This document shows positions 29,439-38,788 of a DNA stretch of 64,000 nt, in pieces (positions within the stretch are counted from its first letter, which is position 1; each line of letters opens with the position of its first letter). The DNA is from Achromobacter deleyi (lineage in GTDB: Bacteria; Pseudomonadota; Gammaproteobacteria; Burkholderiales; Burkholderiaceae_B): positions 1,612,001 to 1,676,000 of the forward strand of contig NZ_CP065997.1 of NCBI RefSeq assembly GCF_016127315.1. The letters are read 5' to 3'. A program made the position numbers and the translations under genes. Under the pieces are notes generated by a model. The model was not told where the DNA came from. It ran no database searches and saw nothing but the letters and a program-made list of their open reading frames with translations.

Positions 29439-31130
29439 ATGGATATCCGACGAACCGTCCTCTGGATGATTTTCTCCTTCTCGCTGTTGCTCCTTTGGAA
29501 CAACTGGCAGATCCATAACGGCAAACCGTCGCTGTTCGGGGGCCCCACGCCCGCGGCCAGCACGCCCGCCAACGGCACGCCGGCAGCCGACGCGAACAGC
29601 GCGACGCCGTCGGTGCCCAATGCGCCGCCCGCGACCGCCAGCACCGCGCCCTCGGCCGTGCCTGGCGCCGCCGCGCCGGTGCCGACGCGCTCGGAAGAAG
29701 TCGTCATCACCACCGACGTGCTGCGCCTGACCTTCGACACGCTGGGCGCCCAACTGGTGCGCGCCGAGCTGCTGAAGTACCCGGCCACCGGCCAGCCCGA
29801 CAAGCCCACCGTGCTGCTCGACCGCACCGCGGGCCTGAACTACGTTGCCCAGACCGGCGTCGTCGGCGCCGCCAACGGCCAGAACTTCCCCACCCACCAG
29901 ACGCCGTTCCGCGTGGTCTCGACCGACCGCCAGATGACCGGCGACAGCCTGGTGGTGGCGTTCGAAGCCGAATCGGGTGGCGTGAAAGTCACCAAGACCT
30001 TCACGCTGCATCGCGGCCGCTATGACATCGACGTGCGCCACGACCTGGCCAACGTCGGCGCCGCCCCCGTGACGCCCGCGCTGTACCTGCAGCTCGAGCG
30101 CGACGGCAACGATCCGGCCGATACGTCCAGCTTCTATCACACGTTCACCGGCATGGCCGTCTACTCGGAACAGGACAAGTTCCAGAAGATGACTTTCGCC
30201 GACATCGAGAAGAAGAAGGCCAACTACATCAAGCAGGCCGACAACGGCTGGATCGCCGTGGTGCAGCACTACTTCGCCACCGCCTGGGTGCCGCCGCAAG
30301 GCAAGCCGCGCAACAACGAAGTGCTGGAAGTGCAGAAGAACCTGTACGCCGCGCGCACCATCGAAGCCGTCGGCGAGATCGCCCCGGGCGCAGCCGCCCG
30401 CGTCGATTCGCACCTGTGGGTCGGTCCGCAGGACCAGAAGGCCATGGCGGCGCTCGCCCCCGGCCTGGAACTGGTGGTCGACTACGGCTGGCTGACCATC
30501 ATCGCCAAGCCGCTGTTCACGCTGATGACCTGGCTGCATTCCATCCTGGGCAACTGGGGCTGGACCATCGTCGCCCTGACCGTGCTGATCAAGGCCCTGT
30601 TCTACCCCCTGGCCGCCGCCAGCTACCGCTCCATGGCCCGCATGAAGCAGGTTGCTCCGCGCCTGCAGGCCCTGAAGGAAAAGTACGGCGACGACAAGCA
30701 GAAGCTCAACGCGGCCATGATGGAGATGTACCGCACCGAGAAGATCAACCCGCTGGGCGGCTGCCTGCCGATGGTGGTGCAGATCCCGGTGTTCATCTCG
30801 CTGTACTGGGTGCTGCTGGCCAGCGTCGAAATGCGCGGCGCGCCGTGGATCCTGTGGGTGCACGACCTGTCGATCCGCGACCCGTTCTTCATTCTGCCCG
30901 CCATCATGATGGCCACCATGTTCCTGCAGATCAAACTGAACCCGACGCCCCCGGACCCCGTCCAGGCCAAGGTCATGATGATCATGCCGCTGGTGTTCGG
31001 CGGGATGATGTTCTTCTTCCCGGCCGGCCTGGTGCTCTACTGGTGCGTCAACAACACCCTGTCGATCGCGCAGCAGTGGTCCATCACCCGCGCCATGCAG
31101 CGCAAGACGGAAGCCGCGGCCAACCGCTGA
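29439..31130 (+). CDS. yidC: membrane protein insertase YidC
   Basis: 563 aa. N-terminal anchor (residues 8-22), an Ala/Pro/Thr-rich periplasmic linker (about 35-85), the large periplasmic beta domain, then five C-terminal helices with the cytoplasmic hairpin around PRLQALKEKYGDDKQKL and the GGCLPMVVQIPVFISLY core. It inserts inner-membrane proteins with or without SecYEG. Followed by a strong terminator. In many relatives mnmE comes next; here it is about 15.7 kb away. Confidence 0.97.
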   Translation: MDIRRTVLWMIFSFSLLLLWNNWQIHNGKPSLFGGPTPAASTPANGTPAADANSATPSVPNAPPATASTAPSAVPGAAAPVPTRSEEVVITTDVLRLTFDTLGAQLVRAELLKYPATGQPDKPTVLLDRTAGLNYVAQTGVVGAANGQNFPTHQTPFRVVSTDRQMTGDSLVVAFEAESGGVKVTKTFTLHRGRYDIDVRHDLANVGAAPVTPALYLQLERDGNDPADTSSFYHTFTGMAVYSEQDKFQKMTFADIEKKKANYIKQADNGWIAVVQHYFATAWVPPQGKPRNNEVLEVQKNLYAARTIEAVGEIAPGAAARVDSHLWVGPQDQKAMAALAPGLELVVDYGWLTIIAKPLFTLMTWLHSILGNWGWTIVALTVLIKALFYPLAAASYRSMARMKQVAPRLQALKEKYGDDKQKLNAAMMEMYRTEKINPLGGCLPMVVQIPVFISLYWVLLASVEMRGAPWILWVHDLSIRDPFFILPAIMMATMFLQIKLNPTPPDPVQAKVMMIMPLVFGGMMFFFPAGLVLYWCVNNTLSIAQQWSITRAMQRKTEAAANR

Positions 31131-31147
31131 TTCCGGCTCGCGCCATG

Positions 31148-31179
31148 AAAAACCGGCCTCCAGGGGCCGGTTTTTTTTC
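31148..31179 (+). terminator. rho-independent terminator after yidC
   Basis: Arms AACCGGCC (31151-31158) and GGCCGGTT (31165-31172), 6-nt loop, then a run of eight T. Confidence 0.92.
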
Positions 31180-31226
31180 GTCCGCGTCGCCGCGGCGTTT
31201 GGGGATGATGCGCGTCAGGGAAATTG

Positions 31227-31270
31227 CTTGATAGTTATTTTCAATCAAATTTGGTAGATCAATCAACTTC
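31227..31270 (+). promoter_or_regulatory. AT-rich repeat upstream of katA, possible OxyR/promoter region
   Basis: TCAATCAA occurs twice, at 31241-31248 and 31259-31266 (18-bp spacing), and ATAG-N7-CAAT at 31231-31245 resembles one half of an OxyR site. Catalase genes are often OxyR targets. The match to the full four-element OxyR consensus is poor, so this is only a candidate. Confidence 0.4.
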
Positions 31271-31397
31271 ACAACGAAAAAATTGACCCCTATGATGTGT
31301 CGGAGATATCCCCCGGCCGGCAATGTCCGGGACGGTGTCCGATCACGCAGCGCGGCCCAGGCGCCGCGCATTCCAGGAATTTCGTAGGGAGTGTGCC

Positions 31398-32843
31398 ATG
31401 ACCGATAAGAAGCATCTGACCACCGCCTCTGGCGCGCCGGTGGCCGACAACAACAACACCTTGACCGCCGGCCCGCGCGGTCCGGCGTTGTTGCAGGACT
31501 TCTGGCTGATAGAGAAACTCGCCCATTTCGACCGTGAACGCATCCCCGAACGCGTGGTGCATGCCAAGGGCTCGGGCGCCTATGGCACCTTCACCGTCAC
31601 TCACGACATCAGCAAGTACACCCGCGCCAGCATCTTCTCCAAGGTCGGCAAGCAGACCCCGCTGTTCCTGCGCTTCTCGACCGTGGCCGGCGAGCGCGGC
31701 GCGGCCGACGCCGAACGCGACGTGCGCGGCTTCGCCATCAAGTTCTACACCGACGAAGGCAACTGGGACCTGGTGGGCAACAACACCCCGGTGTTCTTCA
31801 TCCGCGACCCGCTCAAGTTCCCCGACTTCATCCACACCCAGAAGCGCGACCCCAAGACCAACCTGCGCAGCGCTACCGCCGCCTGGGATTTCTGGTCGCT
31901 CAGCCCCGAATCGCTGCACCAGGTCACCATCCTGATGAGCGACCGCGGCATTCCCGCCAACCTGCGCCAGCAGCATGGTTTCGGCTCGCACACCTTCAGC
32001 TTCGTCAACGCCGGCGGTGAACGCTTCTACGTGAAGTTCCACTTCAAGTCACAGCAGGGCATCGCCTGTCTGAGCGACGAAGACGCCGCCCAGGTGGTGG
32101 CCCACGACCGCGAAAGCTCGCAGCGCGACCTGTTCGAGAACATCGAGCAGGGCAACTTCCCGAAGTGGACGCTGAAGGTGCAGATCATGCCGGCGGCCGA
32201 GGCCGAGACCTATCACATCAACCCGTTCGACCTGACCAAGGTGTGGCCGCACGGCGACTATCCGCTGATCGAAGTGGGCGTGCTGGAACTGAACAAGAAC
32301 CCGGAGAACTACTTCGCCGAGGTCGAGCAGGCCGCCTTCACGCCCGCCAACGTGGTGCCCGGCATCGACTTCTCGCCGGACAAGATGCTGCAGGGCCGGC
32401 TGTTCTCGTATGGCGACACGCACCGCTACCGCCTGGGCATCAACCACCACCAGATCCCGGTGAACGCACCGCGCTGCCCGTTCCACAGCTACCACCGCGA
32501 TGGCGCGGCGCGCGTGGACGGCAACGCCGGCGGCACGCTCAACTACGAGCCCAACAGCGCCGGTGAATGGAAGGAAACCCCGTCGGCCGGCGAACCGCCG
32601 CTGCCGCTGGACGGCCAGGCCGCCGCGCGCTGGAACCACCGCGTCGATGACGACTACTACTCGCAGCCGGGCGCCTTGTTCCGCCTGATGACGCCGGCGC
32701 AGCAGGAGCTGCTGTTCGGCAACATCGGCCGCCACATGGCGAGCGTGCCCGAGGAAATCCAGCGTCGCCAGCTGGAACACTTCCGCAAGGCCGATCCGGC
32801 CTACGCGGCGGGCGTGGCCAAGGCGCTGGGGTTGAAGCTGTAG
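31398..32843 (+). CDS. katA: monofunctional haem catalase
   Basis: 481 aa, the small-subunit (clade 3) size. The distal His is in [14 protein letters not shown], the Asn in the [13 protein letters not shown] segment, and the haem-ligand Tyr in [14 protein letters not shown]. It converts H2O2 to water and oxygen in the cytoplasm. ATG at 31398 follows AGGGAGTGTGCC. Ends just before a strong terminator; convergent with the cysteine-synthase-type gene. Confidence 0.96.
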   Translation: MTDKKHLTTASGAPVADNNNTLTAGPRGPALLQDFWLIEKLAHFDRERIPERVVHAKGSGAYGTFTVTHDISKYTRASIFSKVGKQTPLFLRFSTVAGERGAADAERDVRGFAIKFYTDEGNWDLVGNNTPVFFIRDPLKFPDFIHTQKRDPKTNLRSATAAWDFWSLSPESLHQVTILMSDRGIPANLRQQHGFGSHTFSFVNAGGERFYVKFHFKSQQGIACLSDEDAAQVVAHDRESSQRDLFENIEQGNFPKWTLKVQIMPAAEAETYHINPFDLTKVWPHGDYPLIEVGVLELNKNPENYFAEVEQAAFTPANVVPGIDFSPDKMLQGRLFSYGDTHRYRLGINHHQIPVNAPRCPFHSYHRDGAARVDGNAGGTLNYEPNSAGEWKETPSAGEPPLPLDGQAAARWNHRVDDDYYSQPGALFRLMTPAQQELLFGNIGRHMASVPEEIQRRQLEHFRKADPAYAAGVAKALGLKL

Positions 32844-32883
32844 GCACGGCATTCGCACGCGGCAGGCGCCGCGCGGCGCACAT

Positions 32884-32912
32884 CGGGCGGCCCCACGGGG
32901 CCGCCCGTTTTC
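32884..32912 (+). terminator. rho-independent terminator after katA
   Basis: Arms CGGGCGGCCCC (32884-32894) and its exact complement (32897-32907), 2-nt loop, followed by GTTTTCTTT. Confidence 0.88.
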
Positions 32913-33008
32913 TTTCTGCTGCTATTTTTTGGCCGCGTGTATGGCTGGTTTTCTGCCCAAACCTGCTTGTTTCGCCCGCTTTTTGCTCCGAAAACCACCG
33001 CAAGCGAC

Positions 33009-33124
33009 TTTTCCACAACAAGGCCGAAAAAAGTTATCCCCATTCGTCCACAGCCAATTCACAGGCAATCCACAGGAATTCCACAGGCGCTGTGGATAGT
33101 GTTATCCGCGGAAGCTGTGGAAAA
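33009..33124. repeat. cluster of DnaA-box-like sites with an 11-bp-phased CACAG array
   Basis: Between two convergent genes. Plus-strand sites: TTTTCCACA (33009-33017, consensus) and TTATCCCCA (33034-33042, one mismatch). Then CACAG starts at 33049, 33060, 33071 and 33082, exactly 11 bp apart, mostly as TTCCACAGG or ATCCACAGG. Minus-strand sites follow: TGTGGATAG (33091-33099, one mismatch) and TGTGGAAAA (33116-33124, consensus). The array is therefore flanked by inward-facing boxes. No gene promoter is expected here. Confidence 0.6.
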
Positions 33125-33132
33125 CCCGCTTG

Positions 33133-34059
33133 CTAGTATTTCAGGCCCGTATCGCACAGCACCGTGGCCACCGTCGCGTCCGCGGGCAGCCGGCCCGAAC
33201 GCAACAGCTTGGCGGCCGCGCACGCGTTGGCGGCGGCGGAATAGCCCACGTACAGCCCCTCGCGCACGGCCAGCAGGCGCCGCCATTCCTGCGCCTCGTC
33301 GTCGGTGACCGCGATGCTCAGGTCCATCAGGGACGGATCCCAGTGCGGCGGCACGGCGCCGTAGCTGGTGCCCTGGATCAGGTGGCGCGCCTTGGTCACC
33401 GGTTCCCCCGCCAGCACTTCGCAGCCCAGCGGCTCGACCGCCGCGCACAACGTGGCGGCGCTCGCCGCCTTGAGCGCGCGCGCCACGCCCATGAAGGTGC
33501 AGCCGGTGCCGACGGCCGCGACCCAGCCGTCCACGGGAGCGCCGGCCTGTTCCAGGATTTCGCGGCCAGTACCGGTTTCGTGCGCGGCGATGCATTCGAC
33601 GGCATTGAACTGGTCGACGTAGAAGCCGCCGCGTTCGCCCGCCAGCGCGGCCGCCACCCGGGCCGCCGCCTCGACGTCGGCGCCGGTGACCTGCCCGGGG
33701 GCGCCATCGACCTGCGGCACCAGCACCACTTCGGCGCCCAGTCCTTCCAGCATGCGGGCGCGGGCGGGGCTGTTGCCCGCCGACATGGTGACCACCAGCG
33801 GATGCCCCAGCGCGGCGCAGGCCACGGCCAGGCCCGCCCCCATGTTGCCGCTGGTCATCTCGATCACCGGCATGCCGGGCGCCAGGCGGCCGTCGGCGCG
33901 CGCGGCCAGCAGGATGGCCTTGGCGGCGCGATCCTTGACGCTGCCGCCCGGTTGCAGGAATTCGGCCTTGGCCACGATGCGGCCGGGGCCGTCGTGCACG
34001 CGGCTCAGCGCGATCAGGGGGGTGTTGCCGATGAGTTCGATCGAGGAAGCGGCCAGCAT
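33133..34059 (-). CDS. PLP-dependent cysteine synthase family protein
   Basis: 308 aa from ATG 34059. Fold-type II PLP enzyme: cofactor lysine Lys42 in PGGSVKDRAAK, the substrate loop TSGNMGAGLA, and the phosphate loop as GTGCTFMGVARAL, where a Cys replaces the more usual Gly. The C-terminus VATVLCDTGLKY is typical of O-acetylserine sulfhydrylase relatives. It probably makes cysteine or a related beta-substituted alanine from an O-activated serine; CysK, CysM and other subfamilies cannot be told apart here. An ATG at 34125 in the same frame is an alternative start. Confidence 0.88.
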   Translation of the reverse strand: MLAASSIELIGNTPLIALSRVHDGPGRIVAKAEFLQPGGSVKDRAAKAILLAARADGRLAPGMPVIEMTSGNMGAGLAVACAALGHPLVVTMSAGNSPARARMLEGLGAEVVLVPQVDGAPGQVTGADVEAAARVAAALAGERGGFYVDQFNAVECIAAHETGTGREILEQAGAPVDGWVAAVGTGCTFMGVARALKAASAATLCAAVEPLGCEVLAGEPVTKARHLIQGTSYGAVPPHWDPSLMDLSIAVTDDEAQEWRRLLAVREGLYVGYSAAANACAAAKLLRSGRLPADATVATVLCDTGLKY

Positions 34060-34197
34060 AGGGATTCCGGTGGGCAGATCCGCGGCGCCGCGGACGCCGG
34101 GACGGGAAAGGCAAGGGCTATCCATTGTAGAGAGGGGGCCATGGCCGGCGCGCCGCACCGCGGCGGTGCATCGACAAATTTCTTTCCACGCGATATC

Positions 34198-34216
34198 AAT
34201 AATGATTACTATTTAT
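34198..34216. promoter_or_regulatory. candidate Fur box upstream of fecI
   Basis: AATAATGATTACTATTTAT matches the Fur consensus at 12 of 19 positions, with the left half ATAATGAT intact, in an AT-rich island just before the FecI sigma gene. Iron repression is normal for such genes. Weak right half. Confidence 0.5.
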
Positions 34217-34271
34217 CGCCAATCGCGCCTGCCGGGCGTGTGACCCAGCTCCAACGCCACCAAATCGAACC

Positions 34272-34826
34272 GTGAATCCGCAGGGATATCTCTCCACGCC
34301 CTCCATCGAGACCCTCTACCACGACCATCATGGCTGGTTGCGGGGATGGTTGCAGCGGCGCCTGGGCAATGCGGCCGATGCCGCGGACCTGGCGCACGAT
34401 GCCTTCCTGCGGCTTATCCACAAGCCGGCGCCACGCGGCTTTGGCAGTCCGGGCGAGGCCCGCGCCTATCTGCGCAGCATGGCGCAGGGCATGTGCATCA
34501 ACCTGTGGCACCGGCGCGAGATCGAGCAGGCCTGGCTCGACACGCTGGCGGCGCGTCCCGAAGCGTGCGCGCCGTCCGCCGAACGCCAGGCGATCGTGCT
34601 GGAAGCGCTGCAGGAGATCGGCGCGCTGCTGCGCGACCTGCCGCCCAAGGCCGCCCAGGCCTTCCTGATGGCCGCGGTGTGCGAGGTCCCGAGCGCCGAC
34701 GTCGCCGCGGAACTTCACATCTCGCCGCGCATGGTGCGCAAATACGTGGCCCAGGTGATGCTGCGCTGCATGCTGACCGAGGCCGGCGCCACCGCCCGGG
34801 CGCTGCGGGATCCGACTTTCGCCTGA
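34272..34826 (+). CDS. ECF sigma factor, FecI type
   Basis: 184 aa with a GTG start at 34272. Region 2 is LYHDHHGWLRGWLQRRLGNA and DLAHDAFLRLI; region 4 is LPPKAAQAFLMAAVCEVPSA with the HTH following to ISPRMVRKYVAQ. FecI-type sigma factors direct transcription of the adjacent TonB receptor when signalled through FecR. Directly followed (3 bp) by the FecR gene. A perfect DnaA box (34414-34422) lies within the coding sequence, probably by chance. Confidence 0.92.
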   Translation: MNPQGYLSTPSIETLYHDHHGWLRGWLQRRLGNAADAADLAHDAFLRLIHKPAPRGFGSPGEARAYLRSMAQGMCINLWHRREIEQAWLDTLAARPEACAPSAERQAIVLEALQEIGALLRDLPPKAAQAFLMAAVCEVPSADVAAELHISPRMVRKYVAQVMLRCMLTEAGATARALRDPTFA

Positions 34827-34829
34827 CCC

Positions 34830-35873
34830 ATGGCCGCCATCCCACTGATCCCCGCGGACGGACAAGACGCGCGCCCGGCCTGTGCCCACCCGCCGCACCA
34901 CGTCATGGAGCAGGCCGCCGAATGGTACGCGCTGCTGATCTCCAGCGACGCGGTCGTGGCCGACCAGCAACGGTGGCTGGCCTGGCTCGATGCAGATCCC
35001 AGCCACCGCCAGGCCTGGACTTATGTCGAACGGGTCAGCCAGCGCATCCTCGCCCCCTTGCGCGAAACCCCCGACCCGCGCCTGACCACTGACAACCTGC
35101 ACGCGGCCGGCCAGCGCGTCATACGGCGCCGCCGCGCCCTGGTCCGCATCGCCTCGTTGGCCGGCGTCGGCGTCTTCGGCTGGCTCGGATGGCGCCAGAC
35201 GCCGCTGGGCACGCTGGCGGCGGCCTGGACCGCCGACTACCGCGCGGCCACCGGCGAGATCCGCGCCACCGTGCTGTCCGATGGCTCGCGTGTCTGGCTC
35301 AACACGGCCAGCGCCTTCAACCAGGACTTCCTGCCCGGCTTGCGTCGCCTGCGCCTGGTAGCGGGTGAAATCCTGATCGAGACAGGGGCCGACAAAGACC
35401 GTCCGTTCGTGGTCGACACCGCCGAAGGCCGGTTGCGGGCGCTCGGCACGCGCTTCACCGTGCGCCAGGAGGCGGGCGCGACGCTGCTGGCGGTCTATCA
35501 AGGCGCCGTCGAGATCCGCACCACTGGCAACGCGCCCGCGGTCGTCATCACGGCGGGCCATCAGGCGCGCTATACCGCCCGCGCCGTCGCGCCAGCCACG
35601 CGGGCCGATCCGGCGCGCGAAGCCTGGATCCGGGGCGATCTGCTGGCCAACAACCTGACGTTGCGGGAGCTCGCCGACGAACTGGGCCGCTACACGCTCG
35701 GCCATATCGGCGTGGCGCCGCAGGTGGCGCAACGTCGCGTCTTTGGCACGTTCCCGCTGCGCGACGTCGATAGCGCCCTGGGCCTGCTGGCCCAGGCCGC
35801 GCAGGTCAAGCTGCAACGGCCCCTGCCGTGGTGGACCACCCTGGTCGCGGCCGACGACGCGGCTGCGCGCTGA
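34830..35873 (+). CDS. FecR-type anti-sigma/sigma regulator
   Basis: 347 aa. The cytoplasmic N-terminal domain (to about residue 100) has the DUF4880-like AAEWYALLISSDAVVADQQRWLAWLDADPSHR pattern in part; a single membrane helix follows at about residues 107-120 (LVRIASLAGVGVFGWLGW), then the periplasmic FecR domain (TGEIRATVLSDGSRVWLNT) and a C-terminal STN-contact region. It passes the signal from the occupied receptor to the sigma factor encoded upstream. Confidence 0.92.
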   Translation: MAAIPLIPADGQDARPACAHPPHHVMEQAAEWYALLISSDAVVADQQRWLAWLDADPSHRQAWTYVERVSQRILAPLRETPDPRLTTDNLHAAGQRVIRRRRALVRIASLAGVGVFGWLGWRQTPLGTLAAAWTADYRAATGEIRATVLSDGSRVWLNTASAFNQDFLPGLRRLRLVAGEILIETGADKDRPFVVDTAEGRLRALGTRFTVRQEAGATLLAVYQGAVEIRTTGNAPAVVITAGHQARYTARAVAPATRADPAREAWIRGDLLANNLTLRELADELGRYTLGHIGVAPQVAQRRVFGTFPLRDVDSALGLLAQAAQVKLQRPLPWWTTLVAADDAAAR

Positions 35874-36034
35874 CGCGGCCGTTACAAATTTTTCGGCGAT
35901 TGCGCGGTGGGCCAGGTTCCGTTTGCGGCCGCTCGATTGATTCAGGAGGTGAAAGCGCATTGCCCACATGGCCTGGCGGCCTGGCGATGGCAACGCGCTG
36001 ACGACACTCCCACCTCCAGCCAGGATTGAACGCC

Positions 36035-38521
36035 ATGTCCCGCCGCTTGTCCCCCGCCCGTCCCGCCATCGCCGGGCCGCGCCGCTCGCCCCCGTTGCGC
36101 AGCCCCCGGCGCGCCGCGCTGACCCTGCATCTGGCCGCCGCCTGCCTGGCGGCCGGCGCCTTGCCCGCCCACGCGCAGCAAGTGGCCTCGGACCGTCCCG
36201 CGCAAGCCCCCGCGCCGCGCAGCTACGACATCCCCGCCGGCCCGCTGCAGGCAGTCCTGGCGCGCTTCTCGGCCGAAGCGGGCGTCTATCTCGCTGGCGC
36301 CACCGAACTCGTCGATGGCAAGCACAGCCCCGGCCTGAAAGGCCGCTTCGGCGCCACGGACGGCCTGGCCGCGTTACTGGCCGGCACCGGCCTGCGGGCG
36401 GTCGCCAACAGCCAGGGGCAATATGTGCTGACGGCCGCGCCCCCCGCGAATGGCGTGGCCACGCTGCCGACCATCGCCGTCAGCGGCGCAGCCGTCGACC
36501 CGGTGGCCCAGCGGCTCAATCCGCCGACCACGGTCGCCTCGAAAATCCCGTTATCGCAACGCGAGATTCCGCAGACCATCAGCGTCATCACGCAGCAGCA
36601 GATCCAGGAACAGAACCTGCAATCGCTGGACGAGGCCATGAAGCGCACGCCCGGCGTGATGGTGCTGCAAAGCGACGCGGACCGGGTCCAATACTATTCG
36701 CGCGGCTTCCCCATCAGCTCGATGGTGGTGGACGGACTGCCGGTGGTCATGAACTCGGACATGTCGTCCACCGCCGGCACCAATGCGCCCAGCCTGGCCA
36801 TGTACGAACGCGTCGAAGTGCTGGACGGGCCGGCCGGCCTGTACGGCGGATTCGGCAGCGTCGGCGGCGTCATCAGCCTGGTGCGCAAGCGCGCGCCGTC
36901 GGAATTCGCGGCCTCGCTTTCGACCACCGCCGGCACCAGGGACAACTTCGGCGCCCAGGCGGATATCGGCGGCCCGCTGAACGCATCGGGCACCGTGCGG
37001 GGGCGCTTCGTCGCTTCCGCGCAGCGCAAGGATCTGGAACTGGACTCGACCTGGCGCAAGGACCAGTCTTACTACGGCACGCTGGAGGCGGACCTGTCCG
37101 CCAATACCTTGCTGCGCACCGGCGTGAGCTACAGCCAGCGCGACTCGAACGTCGGCTGGGCCGACAAGGCGCCGCTGTATGACGACTATTCGGTGGCCGG
37201 CGGCCGCAACGATTTCTTCGGCGCGTCGTGGAACCACGACCGCTATGCCACCACCAATGTGTTCGCCAGCCTGGAGCACAAGCTGGGCCAGGACTGGAAG
37301 GTCACCGCGACGGGCAGCTTCGACCACAACACGGCGCGGGTGCTGTCCGGCGAGCTCTTCGGCATCGTCGACAAGGCCACCAACACGGCCAACTTCGGCA
37401 CCACCAACACCGACTACTACGAGGACAACCAGAGCTACGACCTGAACGCCACCGGCAAGTACACGCTGCTGGGCCGCCAGCACGACGTGGTGATCGGCGC
37501 GAACTACAGCCACATGTACAACTACGGCACCAGCTACTACGGCACGGACAGCCTGTTCAATTTCCAGACCATCGACATCTGGAATTATTCATACGCCAAA
37601 CCCAGCTGGAGCGGTTCGCCGGAACACACCTCCAAGGGCGCGGTGGTGCAAAGCCAATATGGCCTCTATGGCAACACGCGCTTTCACGTGACCGACGCCT
37701 TGACCGCCATCGTCGGCGCCCGCGTCTCGTGGTGGGACACGCGCTACAAGCAGGATCAAACCTACAACCCGTTCGGCAACCAGTCGAGCAGCGATTCGTA
37801 CAAGAAGAAGATCACGCCCTATGCCGGCCTGGTGGCCGATGTCGACGACGCGCATTCGGTCTATGCCAGCTACTCCACCATCTTCCAGCCGCAGGCATTG
37901 CGCACGCCGTCCGGCGAATTGCTCAAGCCGATGGAAGGCGAGCAGTACGAAGTGGGCGTGAAGGGCAGCTATCTGGAGGGCAGGCTGCAGACCTCGGCCG
38001 CGCTCTACCAGATCACGCAGAGCAACCGCGCGCTGCCCACCGACGACACCGGACAGTTCTTCGCGGCCGCCGGCAAGGCGCGTTCGCGTGGCGTCGACCT
38101 GCGCGCCTCGGGCCAGGTCACGCCGGGCTGGACGGTGACCGCCGGCTACACCTACAACAACAGCAAGTACCTGGACGAGGCCAGCCTGGACACCAGCGCC
38201 TCGGCGTTCTCGCAGATCGCCCCCAAGCACCTGTTCCGGGTCTGGACCAACTACCGCCTGCCCGGCGACCTCAGCCGCTGGGAAGTGGGCGGCGGCATCA
38301 ATGCCACCAGCAAGCTGTTCAGCGGCAGCGGAGCCACCACGGTCACGCAGAGCGGCTTCTACACCGCGGATGCGCGCATCGCCTACAAGATCGATCCGCA
38401 CATGACCGTGTCGCTCAACGCCACCAACCTGTTCGACAAGCACTATTACATGCCGCAGAACCAGGGCGTGGTCTTCGGGGAAGGGCGGCGGGTCGCGCTG
38501 ACGTTGCGCGCCGACTTCTGA
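36035..38521 (+). CDS. TonB-dependent siderophore receptor with N-terminal signalling (STN) domain
   Basis: 828 aa from ATG 36035. A long basic signal peptide (about residues 1-48, ending AHA-QQ), then an STN domain at about 62-135 (SYDIPAGPLQAVLARFSAEAG), a plug from about residue 170 (SQREIPQTISVITQQQIQEQ; VEVLDGPAGLYGGFGSVGG) and a 22-strand barrel ending in RRVALTLRADF with the terminal Phe. This is the FpvA/FoxA/PupB layout, which signals through FecR and FecI as well as importing a ferric siderophore. It is the third gene of that cassette, 161 bp after fecR. Ligand unknown. Confidence 0.93.
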   Translation: MSRRLSPARPAIAGPRRSPPLRSPRRAALTLHLAAACLAAGALPAHAQQVASDRPAQAPAPRSYDIPAGPLQAVLARFSAEAGVYLAGATELVDGKHSPGLKGRFGATDGLAALLAGTGLRAVANSQGQYVLTAAPPANGVATLPTIAVSGAAVDPVAQRLNPPTTVASKIPLSQREIPQTISVITQQQIQEQNLQSLDEAMKRTPGVMVLQSDADRVQYYSRGFPISSMVVDGLPVVMNSDMSSTAGTNAPSLAMYERVEVLDGPAGLYGGFGSVGGVISLVRKRAPSEFAASLSTTAGTRDNFGAQADIGGPLNASGTVRGRFVASAQRKDLELDSTWRKDQSYYGTLEADLSANTLLRTGVSYSQRDSNVGWADKAPLYDDYSVAGGRNDFFGASWNHDRYATTNVFASLEHKLGQDWKVTATGSFDHNTARVLSGELFGIVDKATNTANFGTTNTDYYEDNQSYDLNATGKYTLLGRQHDVVIGANYSHMYNYGTSYYGTDSLFNFQTIDIWNYSYAKPSWSGSPEHTSKGAVVQSQYGLYGNTRFHVTDALTAIVGARVSWWDTRYKQDQTYNPFGNQSSSDSYKKKITPYAGLVADVDDAHSVYASYSTIFQPQALRTPSGELLKPMEGEQYEVGVKGSYLEGRLQTSAALYQITQSNRALPTDDTGQFFAAAGKARSRGVDLRASGQVTPGWTVTAGYTYNNSKYLDEASLDTSASAFSQIAPKHLFRVWTNYRLPGDLSRWEVGGGINATSKLFSGSGATTVTQSGFYTADARIAYKIDPHMTVSLNATNLFDKHYYMPQNQGVVFGEGRRVALTLRADF

Positions 38522-38577
38522 CGCGGGCCCTGCGCCCGGGCCTGCGGGATATCCACAGGCCCGGCCGGGCCAACGGT

Positions 38578-38757
38578 TCAGCGCGGCAGGGACGAGGGCG
38601 CGTGTTGCGCGCTGGCGGCGCCGGGGGCGGGCAGGTCGGCTTGCCCCGCCACGGCTGGCGTGGGCGCGGCCAGCGCGACGATGGCCAGCGCCAGCGCGAC
38701 GCCCGCGGCGGTGGCGGTGCGGATCAATCGTTCGCGCAGATCGGGAGACAGACGCAT
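38578..38757 (-). CDS. small exported or membrane-anchored protein, 59 aa
   Basis: 59 aa starting MRLSPDLRERLIR, followed by a hydrophobic stretch (TATAAGVALALAIVALAAPT) and AVAGQ, which looks like a signal peptide cut near residue 38; the mature tail is about 20 residues, rich in Ala, Pro and Ser. The ATG is preceded by AAGGAACGCC, a good ribosome site. It lies 31 bp after the TauD-type gene on the same strand. No family recognised. Codon use is GC-rich like its neighbours, and the small size leaves doubt. Confidence 0.55.
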   Translation of the reverse strand: MRLSPDLRERLIRTATAAGVALALAIVALAAPTPAVAGQADLPAPGAASAQHAPSSLPR

Positions 38758-38788
38758 GGCGTTCCTTGTGGATAAGTCGCGGGCCGGC

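Noticed and set aside
34414..34422. DnaA boxes inside fecI and mnmE coding sequence as functional sites
   Set aside because: They fall in codons that fit the proteins (Leu-Ile-His-Lys and Leu-Leu-Ser-Thr); without clustering there is no reason to assign a role.
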